Shown here: in pieces, positions 26,837 through 35,644 of the stretch
Layout: every line of letters begins with the position of its first letter
Numbering within the stretch: position 1 is the first letter of the stretch
NCBI RefSeq assembly: GCF_020400725.1
Contig: NZ_JAINVG010000054.1
Location: 1-51,184, forward strand
Origin: Streptomyces sp. NK15101
GTDB taxonomy: Bacteria; Actinomycetota; Actinomycetes; Streptomycetales; Streptomycetaceae
Direction: 5' to 3'
DNA: 51,184 nucleotides
Position numbers and translations under genes: made by a program
The notes under the pieces: model-generated
Told to the model about the DNA's origin: nothing
The model's input: the letters and a program-made list of their open reading frames with translations, nothing else
The model's database searches: none

Positions 26837-28000
26837 GTGGTCGTCCGGATGGGTGTCGAAGAGGAATTCCATGTGATCGACGCCGAGAGCGGCGCGCTCA
26901 CCCCCCAGGCGGACGCCGTACTCGGGCGGCTGTCCCGGCACGGGGACGGGTTCACGCGGGAGCTGCCCCAGTCGGTCGTCGAGTCGAACAGCGGTGTGCA
27001 CGCGACCCTCGACGGGCTGTACACCGACCTCTCCGCCTCACGGCGGCGCCTGGACGCGGCCGCCTCCTCCCAGGGCCTCGCGGTCATGGCGGCGGGCGCC
27101 TCCCCGATCGCGTGCCTCGGAGCCGTACGGGCGACGGACGACCCCCGCTACCTCGCCATGGCGGAGGACTACTGCCGGGTCGCCGACGAGCAGCTGATCT
27201 GCGGCGCCCAGGTGCACATCGACGTCCCCGACAGGGACACCGCGATCCGGGCGCTCTGCATCCTGAACCCCTGGGTGCCGCCCCTTCTGGCGCTGTCCGC
27301 GAGCTCTCCCTACTGGCTCGGGGCCGACACGGGCTACGCGAGCTGGCGCAGCATGATCTGGCAGCGCTGGCCCACGTCGGGCCCCGCCGGATGCTTCGCC
27401 GACGCCGCGGACTACGACGCCGCCGTCGACGAGCTGATCGGTTCCGGCGTCATCAGCGACGCGGGGATGATCTATTACGACGTCCGCCCCTCCGCGCACC
27501 TCTCGACGCTCGAACTGCGCGTCTGCGACGCCTGCCCCCGCGTCGAGACGGTGGTGCTGGTCGCGGCCCTGTTCCGCGCGCTCGTCGTCGACGCCTGCGC
27601 ACGCGTCGAGGCCGCGGGCGGCGAGCGCTGCGACGGCAGGCACGAGTGGCTGCGGGCGGCGACGTGGCGGGCGGCCCGCTCCGGCCTCGAGGGCGACCTG
27701 GTCGACCCGGTCACCCGCCGGCCGGCGCCGGCGCCGGAGGTCGTACGCGCCATGCTCCGTCACCTGCGCCCGACGCTGGAGGCGTACGGGGACTGGGAGG
27801 CCGTCCGGACCCTGGCCGAGGAGGCCCTGGCCCGCGGCAGCGCCGCACACCGCCTTCGCCGCGCCGCGTCCGAGGCCGACCTGCTCGCGGCCGTGGACCT
27901 GTTCCTGGCCGAGACGCGCGGTGAGGAGTGGAGCGGTCGCAGGCGGGCGGGCGCCGCTCTCACGGTGCCCCGCTTCCGAGCATGGGGCGTGCCGGCGTAA
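26837..28000 (+). CDS. GCS2-type carboxylate-amine ligase (YbdK-like)
   Basis: A 387-residue ATP-dependent ligase of the glutamate-cysteine ligase 2 family. The N-terminal strand RMGVEEEFHVIDAESGAL has the catalytic acidic EEE cluster. ELPQSVVESNSGVH is the second conserved block, followed by AAGASPIA, GAQVHIDVPD (metal-binding) and RPSAHLSTLELRVCDACPRVET. The family joins glutamate or another carboxylate to an amine; only some members make gamma-glutamylcysteine. The GTG at 26837 has AGGAG nearby. The next gene, an AsnB-type amidotransferase, follows after 56 bases, so they are probably cotranscribed. Together with the divergent EgtC-like gene and two downstream peptidases, this suggests a small peptide-like product (inference). 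Confidence 0.88.
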   Translation: MVVRMGVEEEFHVIDAESGALTPQADAVLGRLSRHGDGFTRELPQSVVESNSGVHATLDGLYTDLSASRRRLDAAASSQGLAVMAAGASPIACLGAVRATDDPRYLAMAEDYCRVADEQLICGAQVHIDVPDRDTAIRALCILNPWVPPLLALSASSPYWLGADTGYASWRSMIWQRWPTSGPAGCFADAADYDAAVDELIGSGVISDAGMIYYDVRPSAHLSTLELRVCDACPRVETVVLVAALFRALVVDACARVEAAGGERCDGRHEWLRAATWRAARSGLEGDLVDPVTRRPAPAPEVVRAMLRHLRPTLEAYGDWEAVRTLAEEALARGSAAHRLRRAASEADLLAAVDLFLAETRGEEWSGRRRAGAALTVPRFRAWGVPA

Positions 28001-28056
28001 GGCCGTTTCCGGATGACGAGTTTCGTGTACGTGCCCGACGGCCGAGGAGGGCCTGG

Positions 28057-29841
28057 ATGTGTGGTGTGAGCGGCGAGATCCGCTTCGACAAGGGACTGCC
28101 CGACATAGCCGCGGTCGAGCGCATGACCGACCGGATGGCGGCCCGCGGACCCGACGGCCGGGGCGTGTGGTCCCAGGGAGCCGTCGCCCTCGGACACCGC
28201 CGACTGAAGATCATCGAGCTGTCCGAGCGGGGAGCTCAGCCGATGACCGACAGTGAGGCGGCGCTGACCTGCGTCTTCAACGGCTGCATCTACAACTACC
28301 GGCAGCTCCGTGAGGAACTGGGGCGTCTCGGCCACCGCTTCGTCACCACCTCCGACACCGAAGTGGTGCTCAAGGCCTACCGCCAGTGGGGCTGCGACTT
28401 CGTCCACCACTTCGTCGGCATGTTCGCCGTGGCGCTGGTGGAGCACGACACGGGACGGCTCGTGCTCGCCCGCGACCGGCTGGGCATCAAGCCCCTCTAC
28501 CTGGCCGAACTGCCGGGCCGGCTGCGCTTCGCCTCGACGCTCCCGGCGCTCCTCGCGGGCGGCGGGGTGGACACGACGCTCGACCCGGTGGCGGTGCACC
28601 AGTACATGAGCTGGCACGCGACCGTGGCCTCACCCCGCACCGTCCTCGCCGGCGTGCGCAAACTTCCGCCCGCCACCGTCCGCGTGGTGCAGCCGGACGG
28701 TACGCATCGCGACCACCGCTACTGGCAGCCCTCCTACACGCGCCGCAGCGCGTTCGCGGGCATGGGCCCGGACGACTGGCGGGACGCCGTCCTCGACGCG
28801 CTCCGCGTGGCGGTGCGGCGGCGGATGGTGGCCGACGTGCCCGTCGGCGTCCTGCTCTCGGGCGGCCTCGACTCCAGCCTCATCGTCGCCCTGCTGGCCG
28901 AGGAGGGGCAGAGGGACCTGGCGACGTTCAGCGTGGGCTTCGAGGGGGAGGCGGGGGAGGAGGGCGACGAGTTCGTCTACTCCGACCAGGTCGCGCGGCA
29001 CTTCGCGACCGACCACCACCAGGTGATGGTGCCGTCGGACCGGGTCGCCACCGCCCTGGGCGACGCCGTCGCCGCCATGAGCGAACCGATGGTGAGTCAC
29101 GACGCCGTCGCCTTCCACCTGCTGTCGGAGCTGGTGTCCAAGGAGGTCAGCGTCGTCCAGAGCGGCCAGGGGGCGGACGAGGTCTTCGCCGGGTACCGTT
29201 GGTACACGGCCCTGGCGGACGTCGAGCGGGAACAGGAGCCCCAGCGGTACGAGGAGGTCTACTTCGACCGCTCGCACGCCGATCTCGCGAAGATCCTCCA
29301 GCCGCACATGCTGCCCGACCACGACCCGTCCGCGGAGTACGTCCGTGCGCACATGGCCGCCCCGGGCGCCGAGACCGCACTGGACGCGGCGCTCCGGCTC
29401 GACGTCCACGTCATGCTCGTGGACGACCCGGTCAAACGGGTCGACAACATGACGATGGACTGGGGACTCGAAGCGCGCGTGCCGTTCCTCGACCACGAGC
29501 TGGTCGAACTCGCGGCCGCCTGCCCGCCGGACCTGAAGCTCGCAGAGGGAGGCAAGGGCGTGCTCAAGCAAGCCGGGCGCACTCTGCTGCCGCGCAACAT
29601 CGTGGACCGGCCCAAGGGCTATTTCCCGGTACCGGCCGTCCGCCACATGGCGGGTCCCGTCCTCGAACGTGTCAGGGACGCCCTGTCCGCGCCGGAGGCC
29701 CGGGCACGCGGGCTGTTCCGCGACGAGTACGTCGACTCGCTGCTGGCGGCACCCGACGAGCACCGCACGAACCGGGGGGCGAACGCCCTGTGGCACGTGG
29801 CGTTGTTGGAGATATGGCTGCAGACGCACGGCATCCACTGA
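28057..29841 (+). CDS. Asparagine-synthase-type amidotransferase, AsnO/NAGGN-like
   Basis: A 594-residue two-domain enzyme. The glutaminase domain starts MCGVSGEIRF (Cys2) and contains MAARGPDGRGVW, LGHRRLKIIELS and NGCIYNYRQLREEL. The synthetase domain has the PP-loop SGGLDSS at residues 268-274, then QSGQGADEVFAGY and DNMTMDWGLEARVPFLDHELVE. It turns a carboxylate into an amide using glutamine and ATP. The wording of the C-terminal half is closest, from memory, to N-acetylglutaminylglutamine amidotransferases, which make a dipeptide osmolyte. The usual partner, an acetyltransferase/ATP-grasp fusion, is missing; a GCS2 ligase stands in its place. The ATG at 28057 has GAGGAGGG upstream. Confidence 0.88.
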   Translation: MCGVSGEIRFDKGLPDIAAVERMTDRMAARGPDGRGVWSQGAVALGHRRLKIIELSERGAQPMTDSEAALTCVFNGCIYNYRQLREELGRLGHRFVTTSDTEVVLKAYRQWGCDFVHHFVGMFAVALVEHDTGRLVLARDRLGIKPLYLAELPGRLRFASTLPALLAGGGVDTTLDPVAVHQYMSWHATVASPRTVLAGVRKLPPATVRVVQPDGTHRDHRYWQPSYTRRSAFAGMGPDDWRDAVLDALRVAVRRRMVADVPVGVLLSGGLDSSLIVALLAEEGQRDLATFSVGFEGEAGEEGDEFVYSDQVARHFATDHHQVMVPSDRVATALGDAVAAMSEPMVSHDAVAFHLLSELVSKEVSVVQSGQGADEVFAGYRWYTALADVEREQEPQRYEEVYFDRSHADLAKILQPHMLPDHDPSAEYVRAHMAAPGAETALDAALRLDVHVMLVDDPVKRVDNMTMDWGLEARVPFLDHELVELAAACPPDLKLAEGGKGVLKQAGRTLLPRNIVDRPKGYFPVPAVRHMAGPVLERVRDALSAPEARARGLFRDEYVDSLLAAPDEHRTNRGANALWHVALLEIWLQTHGIH

Positions 29842-31847
29842 CCGTGGCCCCCGTCTCGACGGCTCCCGTGGCGGAGCCGTTGGCCGACGCCGCCGGTCCG
29901 CGGGACACCCCCCGGCCGCGGGTGGCCCACGGCTGCTGGTACCCGTCCCCCGACCCCCGTGGCGAGCACGTGGCCTTCATCTGCGACCGCGACGGCGCGC
30001 CGCAGCTCTGGACCGGTCCGGTGGACGGCGACGACGTGCACCTGCTGGACACCGGTCCCGACCACGTCACGGAGGTCTCCTGGTCCCCGGACGGCAGGTG
30101 GATCGCGTACACCACGGCCCCCGGCGGAAGCGGCCACACGCGCGTGCTCTGCGTACGCCCCGACGGCTCGGAACGCAGGGTCCTGGCCGGCGCGGAATCC
30201 GGGAGTTCGGCCTATCTGGGCTGCTGGGCGCCGGACGGATCGGCCCTCGCGGTGACGGTCGCCGAGCCCCTCCAGCAGAATCCCGACCCACTCGTCGACG
30301 CCGACCGGCCCGTCGGCTGGACGGAGCGCGACGGGCACGCCACCCTCCTCGACGCTCCCCGTTCCGGTACGGCGGACGACCTGCCACCTGCACCGGCCCG
30401 TGACCGGCTCACGGCCTATCTCGTCGATCCCGCCGGGACGACCGCGCCCGAGCTCCTGGCCGACGAGACGGAGGCGGCGACGCTCCGCGTGTGCGACCTC
30501 AGCCAGGACGGGCGCCTGGCCCTGCTGCGCCGCGGCCCCCGTGGGAGGCGCGAGGCCGTGGTCATGCGCCGGGCCGACCGGACGCCGACGTGCGTCCTGC
30601 CGGTCGCGGACGGTGATCCGTGGATCGGCCGCTTCTCGTCCGACGCCCGCACGGTGTGGCTGCGCAGCGACCACGAACGGGAGTTCGCCGCGCTGCTGGC
30701 GATCCGCCTGGACGGCGCCGACGAGCGGAAAGAACTCTCCGTGGTGGCAGAACGCGACGCGTGCGACCTCGAACTGCTCGCCTTCGTGGAGAGCGGCCGA
30801 CGAGCGGCCCTGGCCTGGAACGACGGAGGGGTGAGCCGGCTCGAGACCATTCCCCTGACCGGCGACTGGACCAGACCTCCGTCCCGAGAGGTGCAGCTGG
30901 AGCACGAGGTGGTCACCCGCGTCACGCCGGCGGGGCCGGACGGGATGACGGTCGCGCTGTCGGGGTCCCGCCGCCGTCCCGGCGTATGGGCCGCGACGCC
31001 CTCCGCGCCGCCCGCCCGCACACCGTGGTCGGCGCGCGACCGCGACTCCGTGCCGCAGGGGACGGAGCCCGTCCGGCCCGTCCCCCTGCGCGCGACCGCT
31101 CGCGACGGACTGCTCCTGGGCGGCTGGTACCACCGGGCCCCCGGCCGGGGGCCCGGCGAACCGGCGCCCTGCGTCCTGCATCTGCACGGCGGCCCGGAGG
31201 AGCAGGAACGCCCGGTCTTCGACCCGCTCTACCAGGAACTGCTCGGCCAGGGTCTGGACGTCTTCGCCCCCGACGTCCGCGGCTCCTCGGGCTGGGGCCG
31301 CTCCTTCGTCGACGCGGACCTGGGCGAGGGCCGCTTCGCCGCGATCGACGACGTCGCGGACTGCGCGATGCACGCGGTCGCGTCAGGACTCGCCGACCCT
31401 CGCCGACTCGCCGTGATGGGGCACTCCTACGGCGGCTACCTCACGCTGGCCTCGCTCGTGTGGCACCCCGACCTCTTCCGCACGGGCATCACCGTGTGCG
31501 GGATGTCGGACCTCGCCACCTTCTTCGCCGGCACCGAACCGTGGCTGGCGGAATCGGCCGCTCACAAATACGGCCATCCCGAACGGGATCGGGCACTCCT
31601 GCGTGCGCTGTCGCCCATGAGCCGCGTGGACGAACTTCGCGTCCCGTTGCTCGCGGTGCACGGGGAGCACGACACGAACGTCCCGCCGGGGGAGTCCGAG
31701 CAGATCGTCGGCGCCGCACGCGCACGGGGGCTGGTGGCGGAGCTTCTGCTGCTGCGCGGCGAGGGCCACGACTTCCGGCGGGCCGACAACCGGCGGCTGT
31801 TCCGCCGTACCGCCGCGGCGTGGATGCAGCGGTGGCTGCTCGGCTGA
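29814..31847 (+). CDS. S9-family (prolyl-oligopeptidase-type) serine peptidase
   Basis: About 677 residues. The N-terminal beta-propeller (to about 400) has WD/PD40-like blades such as VSWSPDGRWIAYTT and CWAPDGSALAV. The alpha/beta-hydrolase domain carries the triad S538 in GHSYGGY, D620 in HGEHDTNVPP and H652 in GEGHDFRR, and LHLHGGPEEQ forms the oxyanion region. Such enzymes cleave short peptides or acyl-amino acids. The ATG at 29814 overlaps the AsnO-like gene by 28 bases with GGAG very close; a GTG at 29844 is the alternative start. It is coupled to the amidotransferase, so a small peptide made by this locus is the likely substrate (inference). Confidence 0.87.
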   Translation: MAADARHPLTVAPVSTAPVAEPLADAAGPRDTPRPRVAHGCWYPSPDPRGEHVAFICDRDGAPQLWTGPVDGDDVHLLDTGPDHVTEVSWSPDGRWIAYTTAPGGSGHTRVLCVRPDGSERRVLAGAESGSSAYLGCWAPDGSALAVTVAEPLQQNPDPLVDADRPVGWTERDGHATLLDAPRSGTADDLPPAPARDRLTAYLVDPAGTTAPELLADETEAATLRVCDLSQDGRLALLRRGPRGRREAVVMRRADRTPTCVLPVADGDPWIGRFSSDARTVWLRSDHEREFAALLAIRLDGADERKELSVVAERDACDLELLAFVESGRRAALAWNDGGVSRLETIPLTGDWTRPPSREVQLEHEVVTRVTPAGPDGMTVALSGSRRRPGVWAATPSAPPARTPWSARDRDSVPQGTEPVRPVPLRATARDGLLLGGWYHRAPGRGPGEPAPCVLHLHGGPEEQERPVFDPLYQELLGQGLDVFAPDVRGSSGWGRSFVDADLGEGRFAAIDDVADCAMHAVASGLADPRRLAVMGHSYGGYLTLASLVWHPDLFRTGITVCGMSDLATFFAGTEPWLAESAAHKYGHPERDRALLRALSPMSRVDELRVPLLAVHGEHDTNVPPGESEQIVGAARARGLVAELLLLRGEGHDFRRADNRRLFRRTAAAWMQRWLLG

Positions 31848-31898
31848 GGCCGGGCACGCCGGGTCGTGAGGCCGAGGCCGGGCACGCCGGGCCATGAG
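31846..31898. repeat. 25-bp direct repeat, two copies
   Basis: GAGGCCGGGCACGCCGGG starts copies at 31846 and 31874 (period 28, two mismatches over 25 bases). The first copy begins inside the stop codon of the S9 peptidase gene. It lies in the convergent gap with the M20 gene. Confidence 0.8.
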
Positions 31899-31970
31899 CA
31901 GGCGCGCGGCGCGGACGTCCACGGGTGCGAGACCCCGGCGACGCGGCACTGATCTCCCGGGGCCCTGTCG

Positions 31971-33176
31971 CTACCGCCCCGCCGCGGCCTTCTCCCTCAG
32001 GCGGGCCCAGGCCCGCTCGCGCACGTCCGGGCGCAGCAGGACGTCGGCCGCCGTGCAGGCCAGCGCCTCCGCCGCGGCGGACATCACGTGCCGGGCCCTC
32101 GGCCCCGCCGCGGCCTCCGCGAACTCGGGCGTGTGGTCGGAGGCCTCCGGGCCCATGATGGCGATCCACGGATGGATCCCGGGCACGCGCGTGCTGACGT
32201 TCCCGAAGTCGGACGATCCCAGGTACACGCCCGCCGTGGGTTCCGACAGACGGATGCCGGCCCGGTCGAGGTGCCCGGCGAACAGGGCCGACAACACCTC
32301 GTTGTCACGGAAGTGCTCGTACCGGCCTCCCACGTCGGTCACCTCCACCCTGGTACGAGTGGCCAGAGCCACGCCCTCCGCGCACGAGCGCAGCTCCTCC
32401 ACCAGTCGCTCCAGGGCCGACGTGGTCTCCCCGCGCAGTCCGAACAGGCCTTCCGCGTAGGCGGGGACGAGGTTCGTCGCCCGCCCGCCGTCCGTCACGA
32501 TGCCCTGGACGTGCGACCCCGTGGGAAGCCGCCTGCCCAGCACACCGAGCGTGTTGAAGAGCTGGATCAGCGCGCCCAACGCGTCGATCCCCTCGGTCGG
32601 GCTGCCGGTCGGGTGCGCGGCGCGGCCGTGGAACCCCACCCGGACCTGTGCGCTGGCCGTCAGCGGCGCCCAGGTCCAGTCGTGGACACCGGGATGGAAC
32701 ATGAGCGCCGCGTCCACCCCCTCGAACACTCCTGCCGCCACCTCCGCGACCTTGCCGCCGCCGCGCTCCTCCGCGGGCGTCCCCACGGCCAGCAGCGTCC
32801 CCTCGACCTCGCCGAGCGCGGCGCGCACGGCGAGTGCGGCACCGAGGCCCGCCGCCGCGATCAGGTTGTGGCCGCACGCGTGCCCGAGGAGCGGCAGGGC
32901 GTCGTACTCCATCAGAAGGGCCACGGAGGGCCCTTCCCGGCCCCCGGTGGCCGATCCCGCGCGGGCGACGAACGCGGTCGGCAGGTCGGCCACCCCGCGC
33001 CGCACCTCGAAGCCCTCCCGTTCGAGCTCGCCGGCCAACAGCCCGGCCGCCCGGTGCTCCTCGTACGCCGTCTCCGGATCGCGGTGCAGCGCCAGGCTCA
33101 CGTCCCACAGCCGATCGGCGCGGGCGGCCACCTCCTGCCTGATGCGGGCGTACAGGGACTCGGGGCTCTGCGACAC
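31971..33176 (-). CDS. M20-family amidohydrolase/peptidase (AbgB/PM20D2-like)
   Basis: A 401-residue metallopeptidase. Zinc ligands are in GHACGHN (residues 98-104), E136-E137 (the catalytic acid in PAEERGGGK) and H161 in MFHPGVHDW. The dimerisation lid includes VGFHGRAAHPTGSPTEGIDALGA. The LLMEYDALPLLGHACGHN wording is typical of the AbgB/PM20D2 group, which cleaves p-aminobenzoyl-glutamate or beta-alanyl and gamma-aminobutyryl dipeptides. No signal peptide is visible, so it acts in the cytoplasm. It converges on the S9 peptidase gene and may complete the breakdown of the product made by the ligase and amidotransferase (inference). Confidence 0.9.
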   Translation of the reverse strand: MSQSPESLYARIRQEVAARADRLWDVSLALHRDPETAYEEHRAAGLLAGELEREGFEVRRGVADLPTAFVARAGSATGGREGPSVALLMEYDALPLLGHACGHNLIAAAGLGAALAVRAALGEVEGTLLAVGTPAEERGGGKVAEVAAGVFEGVDAALMFHPGVHDWTWAPLTASAQVRVGFHGRAAHPTGSPTEGIDALGALIQLFNTLGVLGRRLPTGSHVQGIVTDGGRATNLVPAYAEGLFGLRGETTSALERLVEELRSCAEGVALATRTRVEVTDVGGRYEHFRDNEVLSALFAGHLDRAGIRLSEPTAGVYLGSSDFGNVSTRVPGIHPWIAIMGPEASDHTPEFAEAAAGPRARHVMSAAAEALACTAADVLLRPDVRERAWARLREKAAAGR

Positions 33177-33506
33177 GTGCGCTCCTCAGGACTTCCGGCT
33201 CGCGGTCCGCGCTTTCCTCGCGGTCCGCGCTCTCGGCTCGTGATCCGCGTTCCACCACGACGGACGGACGCCACGGCGCGCCGTCGCCGTGGAAGGCTCC
33301 CGCCGCGGACGCACGGTCTGACGGCAGGACCCGCGCCCGCCCGCAGAGGAGCGGGCCCTGCCCGGGTCCTGTCGCCGGACCGACCGAACGAGTGCCCGTA
33401 CTTCGCCGAACGGGCGGGACACCGCCTCCCTCACCGCGGCCTCGGGCACCCTCGCCGCCACGTCGCTACGCCGCTGCTCCGGCAGGAGGCGCCGTGCTGC
33501 TCGTGC
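33177..33506. other. 330-bp gap with an 18-bp duplication
   Basis: The unit CTCGCGGTCCGCGCTTTC at 33199-33216 recurs at 33217-33234 with one change. A minus-strand frame of 91 codons (33186-33461) is open but Arg-rich and not recognised; I do not call it a gene. Confidence 0.5.
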
Positions 33507-33836
33507 TCAGTGGCCGAGAGCGTTCTTGAGCTGCTGCTTCGTCATCGTGGAACGACCCTCGATGCCGCGCTTCTTCGCTTCCTGGTACAGGTCGTCCTTG
33601 GTCCGCTCGGACGACCTGCCGCCGCCCCCGGACTTCTCGCCGCCACGCTGCGAGGCGGACTTGCCCGAGGTCGAACTGCGGCTGGCCGACTTGCTCTCGC
33701 CCGACCGCGCCCGTTCCTTGTTCACGGTACGGGAGGCCATCTCCTTGGCCCGGTCCTCGGACATGCCGCGCTTCTCGCCCGACTCCTTGATGTGCTCGTA
33801 CTGACGCTCGCGCTTGGAGCTGCTTCCTCTGGGCAT
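33507..33836 (-). CDS. Small basic 'plasmid stabilization'-type protein with Rho-N/SAP-like tail
   Basis: A 109-residue, very basic, hydrophilic protein. The N-terminal part RGSSSKRERQYEHIKESGEKRG and the block ASRTVNKERARSGES match a common Streptomyces family that annotators call plasmid stabilization protein, without strong experimental basis that I know of. A Ser/Gly-rich linker (about 49-78) leads to TKDDLYQEAKKRGIEGRSTM, a helix-extended-loop-helix like the Rho N-terminal domain or SAP motif, which bind nucleic acids. The start at 33836 is preceded by a purine-rich site on its strand. Upstream and downstream genes are unrelated. Confidence 0.8.
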   Translation of the reverse strand: MPRGSSSKRERQYEHIKESGEKRGMSEDRAKEMASRTVNKERARSGESKSASRSSTSGKSASQRGGEKSGGGGRSSERTKDDLYQEAKKRGIEGRSTMTKQQLKNALGH

Positions 33837-34063
33837 GAGGGGAACACTTCCTTCCTGGGGAATTCGAGGTTCCCCGCAATGCTGCGCGTACCCGGACCGT
33901 CGCGCATTTCACGCGCACCCGAAGGAGAATCGGAAGCCGGCCCGCTCCGTCCACCGCGGACCGCCGGCCGAAGCTCCCGGGCCGGCGGGCCGGCACCTGC
34001 CGCTCACGCTGCCGGACGAACCGGCCGGGCACCGGCTCAGGGAGGACCCCCGGGCCGGGGGTC

Positions 34064-35644
34064 TCAGCGGCGTCGGCGGGGCACGTGCGGCGCCCTGAGG
34101 GCGGCACGGGCCGCGTTGGCGCCCGGCGCCCCGTGGACGCCGCCGCCCGGATGCGTGGTGGCGGAGCAGAGATAGAGGCCGCGGATCGGGGTGCGGGGGC
34201 GGCCGGTGCCGGGGAGAGGTCGGAAGAGGAGCTGCTGGTGCAGGTTGGTGGTGCCCTGGTTGACGGCACCGCCCACGAGGGCGGGGTTGAGCCGTTCGAG
34301 GTCAGTGGGCGCGAGGACGCGCCGGGCGCGTATCGAGGCGCGGAACCCGGGCGCCAGACGCTCGATCCCCGCTTCGACCCGCGCGGCGATCGCGTCCTTC
34401 TCCCGCTCGTCCCAGCGGCCGGCGATGTCCTGGCCCCCCGCGTCGCGTCGGATGTGCTGGGGGACGTGGGTGTAGCCCCAGGCCGATTCGGTGCCGGCCG
34501 GCGAACGGACGGGATCGGCCGTGGTCATCTGACCGAGCACGGTGAACGGCACGTCCGGTACCTGCTCCATGGCGAGTTGCGCCGCGAAGCGGGTGAGCGC
34601 GTCGAGGCCCTCCGCGACGTGGACGGTTCCCGCGCCGCGGGCCTCCCCGCACTCCCACGGGATCGGACCGGACAGGGCCCAGTCCACCTTCACCGTGGCG
34701 AAGTCCCACTGGAAGCACCGCAGGTCGGAACGGAGCCGCGCGGACAAGTACTCGTCGCCGACGAGGCGCTCGTACAGCAGGGGAGCGGGGATGTCGGCGA
34801 GGACCGCCCGTCGGACCGGGATCTCGGTCCCGTCGTCCGCGCGGACGCCGACCGCCCGGCCGTTCCGGATCACGACCCGGGTCACCGTACGGTTGCACAG
34901 CAGCACGCCACCGCGGTCGCGCAGCCGCGTGACGAGGGCGTCGGTGAGCCGGCCGGCGCCACCGGCGGGGACGGGGAAGCCGTGCTCCTGGCCGAGCATG
35001 CACATCAGCCAGCCCATGCCTCCGCCGAGGGCGGACTCGGGCGCCAGGTCGGCGTGGAGCGCGTTGCCGGCGATCAGCAGCCTCCCCCCGTCGCCCGCGA
35101 AGTGCTCCTCGCCGAACCGCCGGGCGGGCAGCAGCATGGTGCGCAGCAGTCGCAGCGCCTCCTGGGGCCCGGTACGGGCGGCGAGCCGAAGGCCCGCGCG
35201 GGCGGGAGGGAACGGCGTGAACAGGCAGGCGACGAGGTCGTCGCCGACGCGCCGCCACAGGCGGTGCAGGCGCTTCCAGGCCGCGCCGTCGGCGGCCGCG
35301 AAACCGGCCAGCGAGGCGGCGGTCCGCTCCGGATCCCGGCTGAGCACCGGGCAGCGACCGTCGGCGAGGGGGTGGGCCACGACCGCGGGGGCGTGGCTCC
35401 AGCGCAGGCCGTACCGGTCGAGCTCGAGGGCCCTGATCACGGGCGACACGGCGGCCAGCGGATAGAAGGCGCTGAACACGTCGTGCACGTAGTCCGGGTG
35501 GACGCCCCGGTCGCTGCGCACCGCGCCCCCCGGCTCCTCGCCCGCCTCCACCACGACGACCCGCCACCCGGCGTCCGCGAGGACGTTGGCTGCCACCAGC
35601 CCGTTGGGACCGGCGCCGACGACCACCGCGTCAGGCACGCCCAT
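34064..35644 (-). CDS. FAD-dependent oxidoreductase, phytoene-desaturase-like
   Basis: A 526-residue flavoprotein. The N-terminal dinucleotide motif DAVVVGAGPNGLVAANVLADAG (residues 5-26) is followed by VVVVEAGEEPGGAVRSD, as in the CrtI/PNDRD superfamily. The middle has FPVPAGGAGRLTDALVTRL, and the C-terminus has LYLCSATTHPGGGVHGAPGANAAR, the second FAD-binding block. These enzymes oxidise or desaturate hydrophobic substrates such as carotenoids; no crtB or crtE is in the window, so a carotenoid role is not supported. The gene's start overlaps the end of the SRPBCC gene by 14 bases, pointing to translational coupling. Confidence 0.87.
   Translation of the reverse strand: MGVPDAVVVGAGPNGLVAANVLADAGWRVVVVEAGEEPGGAVRSDRGVHPDYVHDVFSAFYPLAAVSPVIRALELDRYGLRWSHAPAVVAHPLADGRCPVLSRDPERTAASLAGFAAADGAAWKRLHRLWRRVGDDLVACLFTPFPPARAGLRLAARTGPQEALRLLRTMLLPARRFGEEHFAGDGGRLLIAGNALHADLAPESALGGGMGWLMCMLGQEHGFPVPAGGAGRLTDALVTRLRDRGGVLLCNRTVTRVVIRNGRAVGVRADDGTEIPVRRAVLADIPAPLLYERLVGDEYLSARLRSDLRCFQWDFATVKVDWALSGPIPWECGEARGAGTVHVAEGLDALTRFAAQLAMEQVPDVPFTVLGQMTTADPVRSPAGTESAWGYTHVPQHIRRDAGGQDIAGRWDEREKDAIAARVEAGIERLAPGFRASIRARRVLAPTDLERLNPALVGGAVNQGTTNLHQQLLFRPLPGTGRPRTPIRGLYLCSATTHPGGGVHGAPGANAARAALRAPHVPRRRR

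Noticed and set aside
26326..27924. A 532-codon frame overlapping the GCS2 ligase gene
   Set aside because: Out of frame with the clear ligase motifs and very Arg-rich.
25517..28000. GATase and GCS2 ligase considered as EgtC and EgtA of ergothioneine synthesis
   Set aside because: No egtB, egtD or egtE is nearby, and the genes are divergent rather than in an egt operon.
33186..33461. 91-codon minus-strand frame downstream of the small basic protein
   Set aside because: Arg/Ser-rich, includes the 18-bp duplication, and has no family I recognise.
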